Below are positions 8,793 to 16,631 of a stretch of 49,548 nt of DNA, piece by piece; within the stretch, counting starts at the first letter, position 1; each line of letters opens with the position of its first letter. The notes under the pieces are model-generated. The model was not told where the DNA came from and made no database searches. It saw nothing but the letters and a program-made list of their open reading frames with translations. A program made the position numbers and the translations under genes. The DNA comes from an uncultured Desulfobacteraceae bacterium (GTDB lineage: Bacteria; Desulfobacterota; Desulfobacteria; Desulfobacterales; Desulfobacteraceae): assembly GCA_913041495.1 (NCBI GenBank), contig CAJWHT010000018.1:1-49548 (forward strand). Direction: 5' to 3'.

Positions 8793-9404
8793 TCAGATGA
8801 TCAGGTAAAAAAGCGGGAAGATGAATATCCAGATCAAGTCCACCAGGTGCCAGTAAAGTCCCGCATTTTCCAGCAGGGCAAACCGGGTGGGGGTGATTTT
8901 TCCGGCCTGGACATAGGCCATTGCCACGGCCAACACGGTCATGCCGATGACGATATGGATGCCGTGAAGCCCGGTGATCACGTAATAAAGGCCGAAAAAG
9001 ATATTCTGGCCGGTAGGTCCGTCCAGAAGCCGTTCGGAGTTGGGATATAGCCCGATCTCAAACTTGTGCCCCCATTCAAAGTACTTGTTGATCAAAAAGA
9101 TCAGCCCGCAGAGAAGGGAGGCGGCAAGGCTGCCCAGGGCAACGCCCTTCTGGGATTTTTGAACAGCGGTGATGGAAGCGGCCACGGCAAAGCTTGAAAT
9201 CAGCAGGATCACCGTATTGGCCAGGCCGAACAGCCGGTCAAGCTGCTTGCCCCCTTCAACGAAGTCCTCGGTGTGAACGGTCAGGTATACGGCATAGAGG
9301 ACAAAAAGACCGCCGAAAAGAATAATCTCCGTGTAGAGAAAGAGCCACATCCCCAGTTTTTTACCGGTTTCATCGTCATGTGGTGAGGTCTGATGCAAAG
9401 ACAT
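8793..9404 (-). CDS. coxC: Cytochrome c oxidase subunit III
   Basis: A 203-residue protein with five predicted membrane helices: the short form of subunit III lacking the first two helices. Diagnostic stretches are KLGMWLFLYTEIILFGG at the N-terminus and GLHGIHIVIGM, followed by YWHLVDLIWIFIFPLFYL at the C-terminus. The glutamate in the first helix and the histidines of GLHGIH match the family. Non-catalytic, it stabilises subunit I and the proton-uptake path. It begins 12 bases after coxA. Confidence 0.95.
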   Translation of the reverse strand: MSLHQTSPHDDETGKKLGMWLFLYTEIILFGGLFVLYAVYLTVHTEDFVEGGKQLDRLFGLANTVILLISSFAVAASITAVQKSQKGVALGSLAASLLCGLIFLINKYFEWGHKFEIGLYPNSERLLDGPTGQNIFFGLYYVITGLHGIHIVIGMTVLAVAMAYVQAGKITPTRFALLENAGLYWHLVDLIWIFIFPLFYLII

Positions 9405-9416
9405 ACGGCCATCCCC

Positions 9417-11072
9417 TTATGCGTTTGGTTTGCTTTGTTTATCCTGATTCGCCTGATTATCCTGGCTTTCTTTTACCCCGGTGAAGTCGTAGGGGTAGTC
9501 CAGCACCTCCGGATCACGGTCAAAGTTGTGCAGGGGCGGCGGCGAAGCGGTTTTCCACTCCAGGGTCACCCCGCCCCATGGGTCTGCCGGGGCGTTGCGT
9601 TCCCGGCGCAGGGTCACGGCCAGGTTATAGAACATCAGGGCAATGCCGATGATCATGAACAAGGCGCCGAAACCGGCCAGGAAATTGCCTGTGGCATACT
9701 GGGGCAGATAGTCGTAGTACCGCCGGGGCATGCCTTGAAGCCCCAGGATAAACATGGGCACGTAGTGGAAGATGAACCCGCCGGTGATCAGGGCAGAGGC
9801 GATGTAAGCCTTCTTGAAATCGTACATCCGGCCGAACATTTTCGGCCACCAATAGTGCAGGGCCGCAAAAAAGGCGAATCCGGTGCCGCCGAACATGGTG
9901 AAATGGAAATGGGCCACCACGAAATGGGTGTCATGGACGTGAACGTCCGGGCCGGCAGCCCCCAGCACCAGGCCGGTCAGGCCGCCCACGGAAAAAAGAT
10001 AGATAAAACACAGGGACAGAAACAGCGGCGGTGTCATCTGGATGGCCCCCTTGTACAGGGTGGACACCCAGGAAAAGACCTTGATGGCAGAGGGTATCGC
10101 CACCACAAAGGTAAGCAGGGAAAAGACGAATACCGCCGTATCACTCATACCCGAGGTGTACATGTGGTGTGCCCAGACAAGGGATCCTGCCACGGCAATC
10201 ATCATGGACGAAAAGACGATGGCCTTGTACCCGAAGATGGACTTTCTGGAGAACACCGGGATAATCTCGGAGATCACGCCCATGCCCGGAAGAATCATGA
10301 TGTACACCGCCGGATGCGAGTACATCCAGAACAGGTGCTGGTATAAAATGGGGTCCCCGCCCTTTGACGGATCAAACAACCCGATGTTCAAGAACCGCTC
10401 CACCATCACCAGCACCAGGGTGATGGAAACCACCGGCGTTGCCAGAAGCTGGACCCAGGATGTGGCGTAGAGGCTCCAGGTAAACAGCGGGATCTGCAGC
10501 CACCCCATCTTGGGGCTGCGCATCCTGTGGATGGTGGTGATGAAGTTCAGCCCCGTGAGCATGGAGGCGAATCCCAGGATAAAGGCGGCGAAAACCGCCG
10601 TGGACACGTTGGTCTGGGTGGAGACGCTGAACGGCACGTAAAAGGTCCACCCCGTATCCGGGAATCCTTCGGCGAACAGGGAGGCGATGGCGACAACGCC
10701 CCCCAGCATGTAAAGGTACCAGGACAGAAGGTTCAGTTTTGGAAAAAATACGTCATCCGTACCGATCTGCATGGGCAGGAAAAAATTCCCGAATATGGCA
10801 GGCAGGGCCGGTATGATGAACAAAAAGATCATGATCACCCCGTGGAGGGTAAAGGCGGAATTGTAAAGCTCCGCCGTGAGCACGGTTTCGCCGGGAAACA
10901 TGAGTTCCAGCCGGATCAGCCCGCCCAGCAGGATGGCCAGGCAGAACCAGAAAACAATGGCGAAAAGGTACATCAGGCCGATACGCTTGTGATCCGTGGT
11001 CAGAAGCCAGGCCCAAATACCTGTAAACCGTGAGGGTGCCGGGGTTTCAAAAAAAGATTTAACAGCTTCCAT
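9417..11072 (-). CDS. coxA: Heme-copper oxidase subunit I, A2-type
   Basis: A 551-residue catalytic subunit with twelve predicted helices. Metal ligands visible: the low-spin heme histidine in FTLHGVIM, CuB ligands in SHPAVY and VWAHHMY, and the heme ligand pair in VAHFHF. The helix VI motif is YSHPAVY rather than GHPEVY, so the glutamate of A1 oxidases is replaced by the tyrosine-serine pair that defines the A2 class (as in Thermus caa3). It reduces O2 to water and pumps protons. The C-terminal tail is a low-complexity Gln/Asn/Asp run. A GAGGAT ribosome site is upstream, and SCO ends 45 bases before. Presence in an anaerobe suggests oxygen protection or limited oxygen respiration. Confidence 0.96.
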   Translation of the reverse strand: MEAVKSFFETPAPSRFTGIWAWLLTTDHKRIGLMYLFAIVFWFCLAILLGGLIRLELMFPGETVLTAELYNSAFTLHGVIMIFLFIIPALPAIFGNFFLPMQIGTDDVFFPKLNLLSWYLYMLGGVVAIASLFAEGFPDTGWTFYVPFSVSTQTNVSTAVFAAFILGFASMLTGLNFITTIHRMRSPKMGWLQIPLFTWSLYATSWVQLLATPVVSITLVLVMVERFLNIGLFDPSKGGDPILYQHLFWMYSHPAVYIMILPGMGVISEIIPVFSRKSIFGYKAIVFSSMMIAVAGSLVWAHHMYTSGMSDTAVFVFSLLTFVVAIPSAIKVFSWVSTLYKGAIQMTPPLFLSLCFIYLFSVGGLTGLVLGAAGPDVHVHDTHFVVAHFHFTMFGGTGFAFFAALHYWWPKMFGRMYDFKKAYIASALITGGFIFHYVPMFILGLQGMPRRYYDYLPQYATGNFLAGFGALFMIIGIALMFYNLAVTLRRERNAPADPWGGVTLEWKTASPPPLHNFDRDPEVLDYPYDFTGVKESQDNQANQDKQSKPNA

Positions 11073-11116
11073 GTCATCCTCACATGAGATGTACGTCGGT
11101 TGCGTGGAGTTGCGCG

Positions 11117-12139
11117 TTAGTCTCCGTGTGGCGGCGGTCTTCGGGTCAGTCCCCTGCCCCGTTTCTTTCTTTTGGACGGTGCGATCAGGAAGACGACAAA
11201 GCCGACAACCAGAATGAGAATCGCCGTTCCGGTAATCCGGAACATCTTAAATACGTAGGTCTTGTTTTCAGGATCGTAGTCAAAGCAGAAGGAGAGCACC
11301 CCCCGCTTGATGGAGATCCCGGGTTCCCCTTTCCGGGCCTCGCTCAAGGCCATGCCCACGTCAAAGGGAAGGAAATCCGGACCGTAAAGGTAGCGGATGA
11401 TTTTGCCATCCTTGGCCAGGACAATAAGGGCATTGGGATGGATATAAAAATTTTTCTTTTTCTTGACGAAATAATAGCCTAAAGAGTCGGTGAGACGCAG
11501 GATATTTTCGCGGTCAGATGTCAAATAGTACCAGTTGTCCGCATTTATCTTTCGCTTCACCAGGTTCAGGTAATTGCGTTTGGAAGTCCTGGCGTGGGAG
11601 GCATCTTCATCGTCGGAAAAACTCACCGAAACGACATTGAAATCCTGTCCCGGAATCTCTTCAACAAGATTCAGCACATTGGCCAGTTCCGCCTGGAGAA
11701 AGTTACAGATGGATGTGCACATGAAGTAAACCGGCAGGAGCACCACAGGTTTGTCAAACACCGTTTTCAGATCAACGGGTTGATTCTTCTCGTCTTTGAA
11801 GCTGGCCGAAAAATCAATATACTGGCCCAGTTTTTCATCCACCCGGACACTTTTGGCAAGTTCCTGCTTGGCAAGTTCCTCAGCCTCGGCCATCATCTGT
11901 GCGTGATCTTGAGCGGAATGCCCCATATCACCGTTGCCGTCAGCCATTGTATGGCCGGCATGGGCGTCATCGTCAGCCATAAGGGCCGGGTCTGTCTGGC
12001 CATGGCCCATCTGGCCATTATCCATCTGGCCGTGCCCGGCATCATGGGCCGTTCCATCATCAGCCCCCATACCTGCCGGCGCGGTTAACGCCAGCAGGAG
12101 AAGGGCTGCGATCAGGTATGGCAGAATCCTTGATGTCAC
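11117..12139 (-). CDS. SCO1/SenC copper chaperone with Met/His-rich leader and C-terminal membrane anchor
   Basis: A 340-residue exported protein read from a GTG start that shares one base with the DOMON stop codon. Order: signal peptide, a long Met/His/Asp-rich segment (about residues 27-85, with repeated GQMGHGQ and DMGHSAQ blocks), the SCO thioredoxin-like domain with CTSIC (about residue 140) and the distal copper histidine in YIHPN (about 235), then a C-terminal transmembrane helix and a basic tail. SCO proteins deliver copper to the CuA site of subunit II. The Met/His stretch looks like a built-in copper scavenger and is unusually long. Position directly before coxA supports its role in oxidase assembly. 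Confidence 0.92.
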   Translation of the reverse strand: MTSRILPYLIAALLLLALTAPAGMGADDGTAHDAGHGQMDNGQMGHGQTDPALMADDDAHAGHTMADGNGDMGHSAQDHAQMMAEAEELAKQELAKSVRVDEKLGQYIDFSASFKDEKNQPVDLKTVFDKPVVLLPVYFMCTSICNFLQAELANVLNLVEEIPGQDFNVVSVSFSDDEDASHARTSKRNYLNLVKRKINADNWYYLTSDRENILRLTDSLGYYFVKKKKNFYIHPNALIVLAKDGKIIRYLYGPDFLPFDVGMALSEARKGEPGISIKRGVLSFCFDYDPENKTYVFKMFRITGTAILILVVGFVVFLIAPSKRKKRGRGLTRRPPPHGD

Positions 12140-12678
12140 TATTTGATCTTCTTGGATTCGCCGGTGGAAAAGTTGACGTCATAGACACCACGCCATCTGT
12201 GCCCGGCTCTAAAGGAGTCGCGTCCGGTGCCGTAGGCCAGCATTATCCGGTACATGCCGTCTGTTTTAATGGGTTTGTCCCACTTGTCACCGCTGTCAAG
12301 GGCCAGGGTAAAGGAAATGGTGGTCACCCCGTCCTCCTCCATGCCGTCGGCATCCATGACGTGGCTTTCGCCTCCCAGTTTTTCATCCGGAGAATGTCCC
12401 CGCTTCCGGTCGCCGTAGTGATCTTCAATTCTGACCTTGCCTTTTTTCACGGCGCCGATAATAATATTGGCCCCCTGCATGGCCGTCTCGGGATCAAATC
12501 CGATGGCCACCCAGCCCGTGGTCTTGGCTGACAGTTTAACCTTGATCTTATCACCGTCCAGTTTCCAGTGGACGTCCATATCTTCAACATTCAGGGTATG
12601 GTCGTATTCCGCTGCATACGCGTTCACAGAGAATAGAAGCAGTGCCGCAAAGAGTGTTGCAAAAAAGCGTTTTCTCAT
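12139..12678 (-). CDS. Exported DOMON-domain protein
   Basis: A 179-residue protein with a clear signal peptide (cleavage after AYA) and AAGGAGAG upstream. The mature part is a single DOMON domain: the GWVAIGFDP segment and following GANIIIG are typical of DOMON and cytochrome-domain (CDH-type) folds, which bind heme b or sugars. A methionine (AMQG) and histidine in the second half could be axial heme ligands, but this is inference. Its stop overlaps the SCO start by one base. DOMON proteins recur in oxidase and respiratory gene clusters; here it may be a periplasmic redox partner for the oxidase or a structural factor. Confidence 0.8.
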   Translation of the reverse strand: MRKRFFATLFAALLLFSVNAYAAEYDHTLNVEDMDVHWKLDGDKIKVKLSAKTTGWVAIGFDPETAMQGANIIIGAVKKGKVRIEDHYGDRKRGHSPDEKLGGESHVMDADGMEEDGVTTISFTLALDSGDKWDKPIKTDGMYRIMLAYGTGRDSFRAGHRWRGVYDVNFSTGESKKIK

Positions 12679-12709
12679 TCGTACTCTCCTTAAATTAGTT
12701 AAGATGCAA

Positions 12710-13135
12710 TTAACCGAAAATCAGCTCTCCGCCTGAAAATCCCAGGCCGACAGCCAGAAGAATCATCAAAAAGTAGAGCCCCGTCGTTTTGTCAAATGTT
12801 CTTTCTTCGGGGTTATCCATAAAGGCAACCGCAATCATGACGACACCCAGCAGACCGGCCAGCACCATCTTACCGATAATCAGGCCTTCCCAGTGCCCCC
12901 CGTACCTGTGCTGCCAATCCAGGTAGCCGCTAAAGATCGTGGGCGGCAGGCCGAGCAATCCTAGGATCACACAGTGGTAACCGGTTTTTGCCAGCATTTT
13001 GAGCCGGGGCAGAAAGGAGCCGAACCTGAACGCCACTGCACCCATTACCATTCCCATGGGGATATGCGTGAAAGCAGGATGGACCGGGTGGAAAAATCCG
13101 ATCTTGGTCAAAAATTCAAAAATCATTTCAGTCAT
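12710..13135 (-). CDS. DUF2231-type membrane protein leading the oxidase operon
   Basis: A 141-residue protein with four predicted membrane helices. The first carries HPVHPAFTHIPMG, the histidine-rich signature of the DUF2231 family (HP-x-H-x-P), and a later helix has WQHRYGGHWEG. Such proteins are regarded as small membrane cytochrome-like or redox-linked proteins, often beside oxidase or cytochrome genes; heme binding is plausible but unproven. It is the first gene of the cytochrome oxidase operon, starting 32 bases before the DOMON gene. Confidence 0.72.
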   Translation of the reverse strand: MTEMIFEFLTKIGFFHPVHPAFTHIPMGMVMGAVAFRFGSFLPRLKMLAKTGYHCVILGLLGLPPTIFSGYLDWQHRYGGHWEGLIIGKMVLAGLLGVVMIAVAFMDNPEERTFDKTTGLYFLMILLAVGLGFSGGELIFG

Positions 13136-13233
13136 GGGATCACCTTTTGTTCATTTTGGGTTGTATGATTTAAAACTTAAGAAGCTTCGACTCAATTTCA
13201 ATGGCTGTTACCCTTGTTGCCTCAAGATTTTGC

Positions 13234-13271
13234 CGGAAGATAAAAGCAACGGAGGTCCCTCCGATCTTCCG
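13234..13271. repeat. Two-part hairpin in the oxidase operon leader
   Basis: CGGAAGAT (13234-13241) pairs with ATCTTCCG (13264-13271), and inside it CGGAG (13250-13254) pairs with CTCCG (13259-13263) around a GTCC loop, leaving an 8-base bulge on one side. It lies about 100-135 bases upstream of the first gene of the oxidase operon, so it may be in its leader RNA. No known riboswitch is recognised. Confidence 0.45.
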
Positions 13272-13613
13272 CCGGGTGCCAACGCCTTTTTAAAACGCTT
13301 GGGAGCGCTGCTTTCAGCCGGTTAACTATTTATAGATTCCGTACCAGTACAAGTCAAGCAACAATTAGTCTCAAGGCCATTATCAATGTGTCTGATCCTA
13401 TGATCCGGCAATTGCGTGACCATGGTGAGCGATCCATACCCCGAACGAAAAATTCCCATCCGAGGATGCGGACAGCATGCTGTACATGGATAAGGTGAAC
13501 GGCAAGGAATACGATTATGCCTGATTGATAAAAATATGCACACCGGAAAGGCCCTGCCAGGCGCAATGTCATCCGCTATTCGACAAAAAAGTAATGCAAG
13601 CAAAACTTTTTTA

Positions 13614-13641
13614 TTGACAGCTCATATTTTTATGGTAATAT
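13614..13641 (+). promoter_or_regulatory. Strong promoter of a candidate small RNA
   Basis: TTGACA (13614-13619) and TAATAT (13636-13641) are 16 bases apart in an A+T-rich context. No protein gene follows on this strand before the terminator at 13797. Confidence 0.6.
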
Positions 13642-13647
13642 TGTTTT

Positions 13648-13834
13648 CAACATCAACAAAACACCGGTTGATGAAGCCATTTAGCCTTAGCAAAAAGTTA
13701 TAAGATCTTTGGCTCCACTGGATGCGACACTGGGGTCAAGGTAGCAGGATAAACTATAAACCCTCCTTAATATTAAGTATTTATTTTGCCTCCGATAAAG
13801 GCAGCACCCCTTGCCAAGGTGCTGCCTTTTTTTT
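13648..13834 (+). ncRNA. Candidate small RNA, about 187 nt
   Basis: Between a consensus-like promoter and a strong intrinsic terminator, with no good ORF inside (the best is about 23 codons). The 5' part can form a hairpin (CATCAAC with GTTGATG around a 9-base loop), followed by a weaker AGCCA/TGGCT pairing, then the terminator. The length resembles 6S RNA, but the 6S closing stem and central bubble were not recognised, and signature motifs of SRP RNA or tmRNA are absent. Confidence 0.45.
13797..13834 (+). terminator. Intrinsic terminator
   Basis: AAAGGCAGCACC (13797-13808) pairs with GGTGCTGCCTTT (13818-13829) followed by a T run on the plus strand. The stem core resembles the one at 25986-26030. 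It may also stop the minus-strand thioesterase transcript, although the U tract on that side is weaker. Confidence 0.8.
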
Positions 13835-14678
13835 ATTTTACAATAGGCTGGTACTTTGCGATCTGTCTTGAGATGGCGATGAGGTTGCCCGCCGGATCCC
13901 AGAGTTCTCCGTCTTCTTCCACCAGGCCACAGGAGATGAAGCGTGAGGTGAAGATGCCTTTGAGTCTTCGGGTTTTCGGGAGCATTCTGACATTGACGGA
14001 ATATTCAATGGTGGGCACCCAGGCCACCATACCGCGGCTGGCAAAGACGCAGGGGGGGAAACAATCGGCAAACAGGGTGACGGCGTCCAAATCTACGGGC
14101 CGGGGGGCTGAGAACTGTATCCAGCCTTTCATCACGGCGCGGTCGGCAAGACGGTCCTGCATCCATCCGGCGGATACAGGATCCAGCCTCAGATCAATCA
14201 TATTAAAAAGAGAGTAGCCGGGCATGGCAGGTACGGGGATGCAGTCTTCCCAGTCGGCCACGGCTTCGGGGGAAGCGTCATAGGCGGTTTCAAACCTCTT
14301 TTCTTGAGATCGAACATAGGTGCCCATGGCCTGGATACGCAGCTTGTCGTCCTGGATGAGGGAAGCCTGTTTCCTTACATAGGTACCGGAGGTGCCCATG
14401 GTCTCCACGCGGATCTGCGCAGGCGCCTTTTTACTGCGGGCCAGGTAATTGGCGGTGATAATGGCGGACCTGTTTATATGATCGCCGTCCGCCCTGCCCT
14501 GGGACGCCCTTTCAGGATCCATGGCCCGTGCCAGCAACGCCATGATAAAACCGCCGTTGGGCGTGTTGTTGATGGACCATTGGTCTGACAACTCAATGGT
14601 ATAAAGGGAATCGTCTTGAGCCTGTGCGGTGATATCCCGGTCAAACGGGTGTAGGCGTGGATCTACAGTGGAATCCAT
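13833..14678 (-). CDS. Acyl-CoA thioesterase-like double-hotdog protein
   Basis: A 281-residue protein with two hotdog halves. The N-terminal half has WSINNTPNGGFIMALLARAM, the thioesterase signature in which the asparagine-glycine-glycine turn leads the central helix; the C-terminal half repeats the fold in degenerate form (about residues 165-275). It resembles TesB-like or acyl-CoA thioesterase II-like family proteins of about 270-290 residues. It likely releases free acids from CoA thioesters made by the upstream acyl-CoA dehydrogenase pathway. It follows etfA by 6 bases in the same operon, and its stop lies in the terminator region. Substrate chain length cannot be read from the sequence. 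Confidence 0.78.
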   Translation of the reverse strand: MDSTVDPRLHPFDRDITAQAQDDSLYTIELSDQWSINNTPNGGFIMALLARAMDPERASQGRADGDHINRSAIITANYLARSKKAPAQIRVETMGTSGTYVRKQASLIQDDKLRIQAMGTYVRSQEKRFETAYDASPEAVADWEDCIPVPAMPGYSLFNMIDLRLDPVSAGWMQDRLADRAVMKGWIQFSAPRPVDLDAVTLFADCFPPCVFASRGMVAWVPTIEYSVNVRMLPKTRRLKGIFTSRFISCGLVEEDGELWDPAGNLIAISRQIAKYQPIVK

Positions 14679-14684
14679 GGTGGT

Positions 14685-15701
14685 TTAATCCCTGATCTTT
14701 TCCTTTATGGCCCTGATGATACCGGAGCAGACCTGGTTGGCATCTGCCACAATGGCCACATCCGCCATTTTCATCATGGTGGCGTTGGGGTTTTTGTTTA
14801 CGGCAACGATAAAATCCGCATCGGTGACGGCGGCGGTATGCTGGATGGCCCCGCTGATACCGAAGGAGAAGAGTACTTTTGGCCGGATATGTTTACCGGC
14901 CTGCCCCACCAGGGCATCATGGCTGATCCAGTCCGCGTAAACCACAGGGCGGGTGGCCCCGACTTCGGCGTTCATCACCCGGGCCAGATCAAAGAGCTTC
15001 TTAAACTTTCTCTTGCTGCCCATTCCCCTGCCGCCGGTGATGACAATATCTGCCTTCTCAATACCCTGGGCCTTGGCCGGCTTGTACGCGGAACGGATGC
15101 ACCGGACCCGTTCTTCGGGCAGATCCTCCGGCACCTCCAGGCGGATGATCTGCCCTTTGGCTAAATCGTCATGGGGACGTTCCTGGAACGTGCCCGGCCG
15201 TACCGTTGCCATCTGCGGCCTGGCCGCCGGGGTAATGATTTTGGCGATGAGATTGCCGCCGAAAGAGGGGGCGATCTGCACCAGGCGGTCCTTGTCATCG
15301 ATCTCCAGGTCAATGCAGTCCGCAGTCAGCCCCGTTTTCAATGCCTTGGCGGTTCGCGGAGCAATCTCCTGGCCGAACCGAGTGGCCCCGATCAAAAGGA
15401 TTTCGGGTTGATGATCGGCGGCAAGGCAGGTCAAAAGATGGCTGTAGGTCTGGACGGAGTAATCGGCCAGCCTGGGATCATCCATGACGTAAACCAAATC
15501 GGCACCGTGGGCAATATATTCTCTGGCATACTCATCCACCCCATGGCCGAATACCAGGGCACAGACCCGTCCGCCGGTGCCTTTGGCAAGGGCCCGGGCC
15601 CGGGCCAAAATCTGGAGGGTGACCCTGCTTTGAAAGTAATTGCGGTAATCCCCGAGTACCCAGATGTCCCTTAAGGTTTCCTGTGTGTTTTGTTTTTCCA
15701 T
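14685..15701 (-). CDS. etfA: Electron transfer flavoprotein, alpha subunit
   Basis: A 338-residue ETF alpha subunit. The N-terminal domain has the ADLVYVMDDPRL pattern; the C-terminal FAD domain carries GGRGMGSKRKFKKLFDLA and then SGAIQHTAA, with VAVNKNPNA and the aspartate of VAIVADANQV, all hallmarks of FixB/EtfA. It carries electrons from acyl-CoA dehydrogenase to an ETF:quinone-type acceptor or works in a bifurcating complex. Adjacent to etfB (16 bases), it forms the heterodimer with it. The operon also contains an acyl-CoA dehydrogenase, the usual electron donor. Confidence 0.96.
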   Translation of the reverse strand: MEKQNTQETLRDIWVLGDYRNYFQSRVTLQILARARALAKGTGGRVCALVFGHGVDEYAREYIAHGADLVYVMDDPRLADYSVQTYSHLLTCLAADHQPEILLIGATRFGQEIAPRTAKALKTGLTADCIDLEIDDKDRLVQIAPSFGGNLIAKIITPAARPQMATVRPGTFQERPHDDLAKGQIIRLEVPEDLPEERVRCIRSAYKPAKAQGIEKADIVITGGRGMGSKRKFKKLFDLARVMNAEVGATRPVVYADWISHDALVGQAGKHIRPKVLFSFGISGAIQHTAAVTDADFIVAVNKNPNATMMKMADVAIVADANQVCSGIIRAIKEKIRD

Positions 15702-15717
15702 AGCTGTTTTTCGGCCC

Positions 15718-16548
15718 TTACTTGGTCTTTAGATCCTTGCCCATGGCTGAACTGATCACTTTGCCGTAATCTTTGAACAATTGGTCCACCACCGTTTTTG
15801 CCGCCCCCTTGAGAATCCGGTTCTCTTTTTCCGTGGTGGGGGAGTAGACATCAATAATCCGGGTGGGGGAATCCTTGAGGGCGTTGAAGCCATCATCCAG
15901 CCCCAGTGCCGCGGCATCGAGGATACGGACGGCATCGGTGGTGTCAAAAGCCTCCTGCACCCCGCCCAGGGTGGCATAGGCCGGACTGAACGCCCCCTGG
16001 TCTACAGTAATCAGACCGGGCAGGTCCATCTCCAGGGTTTCCATGAAATCATCCACATGGCGGCAAACAGTCACGGTACGACCGGAAAGGCGGATATCAG
16101 AGGCCCATCCGATGGCCGGGATATCCAGTTCGCAAGCCAGTTGCGGCCCCACCTGTGCGGTCTCGCTGTCGCTGGTCTGTGAACCGCATAGCACAAGATC
16201 CGTGTCCGGGGCATATTTCCGGATATAGGCGGCAAGCACAAAGGACGTCAAATAGGTATCGGCCCCTGCCATGCGGCGGTCCGTCAGCAGGACACCCCGG
16301 TCCGCTCCCAGGGACAGCGCCTGGTAAAGGACCTCTTCAGCCATGGGCGGCCCCATGGATAAGGCGGTAATCGTCACCCCGTCCGACCCGGCGCTTCCGG
16401 CAAGCCGGACCGCCGCCTCAAGGGCCTGCCGTGAGGACGGATCCATCATTCCTTCCGCAAGTTCCCGTTTCAGGGTACCGGTTTTTGAATTCCACGGCAG
16501 TTCCGACACCATGGGCACCTGCTTGATACATACGAGAATATTCAACAT
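15718..16548 (-). CDS. etfB: Electron transfer flavoprotein, beta subunit
   Basis: About 276 residues, starting MLNILVCIKQVP; a GTG three codons upstream (16557) is an alternative start. The conserved beta-subunit blocks are ILVCIKQVP at the N-terminus, ADTYLTSFVLA, and LCGSQTSDSETAQVGPQLA, which binds AMP or, in bifurcating ETFs, the second FAD. Which applies cannot be decided by eye. It pairs with EtfA downstream and lies 83 bases after the acyl-CoA dehydrogenase gene. Confidence 0.95.
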   Translation of the reverse strand: MLNILVCIKQVPMVSELPWNSKTGTLKRELAEGMMDPSSRQALEAAVRLAGSAGSDGVTITALSMGPPMAEEVLYQALSLGADRGVLLTDRRMAGADTYLTSFVLAAYIRKYAPDTDLVLCGSQTSDSETAQVGPQLACELDIPAIGWASDIRLSGRTVTVCRHVDDFMETLEMDLPGLITVDQGAFSPAYATLGGVQEAFDTTDAVRILDAAALGLDDGFNALKDSPTRIIDVYSPTTEKENRILKGAAKTVVDQLFKDYGKVISSAMGKDLKTK

Positions 16549-16631
16549 GTTTTTCACGCTTTCTGTGGTCTTAGTATGGCCGGGCAGTCTCTGCCCTGTC
16601 CATTCAACGGGGTCCTGTCAACTGGGTCATG

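Larger units (their letters stand above)
13136..13832. other. Non-coding stretch between the oxidase and acyl-CoA operons
   Basis: No convincing full gene is seen. From left to right it holds the leader of the oxidase operon with a branched hairpin (13234-13271), a short coding-like tail on the plus strand (13429-13524, ending KEYDYA and a stop, with no start or upstream frame), and a strong promoter-terminator unit read as a small RNA (13614-13834). The coding-like tail could be the remnant of a lost gene; this is a weak suggestion. Confidence 0.5.

Noticed and set aside
9393-10346. Long plus-strand open frame opposite coxA
   Set aside because: It is the shadow of a strongly coding minus-strand gene (coxA); it has no ribosome site and its translation is His/Gly/Gln-rich nonsense.
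13322-13603. Minus-strand ORF of 93 codons in the gap after the oxidase operon
   Set aside because: No ribosome site, Cys/Pro/His-rich composition and no recognisable family; the plus strand shows a weak coding-like tail instead.
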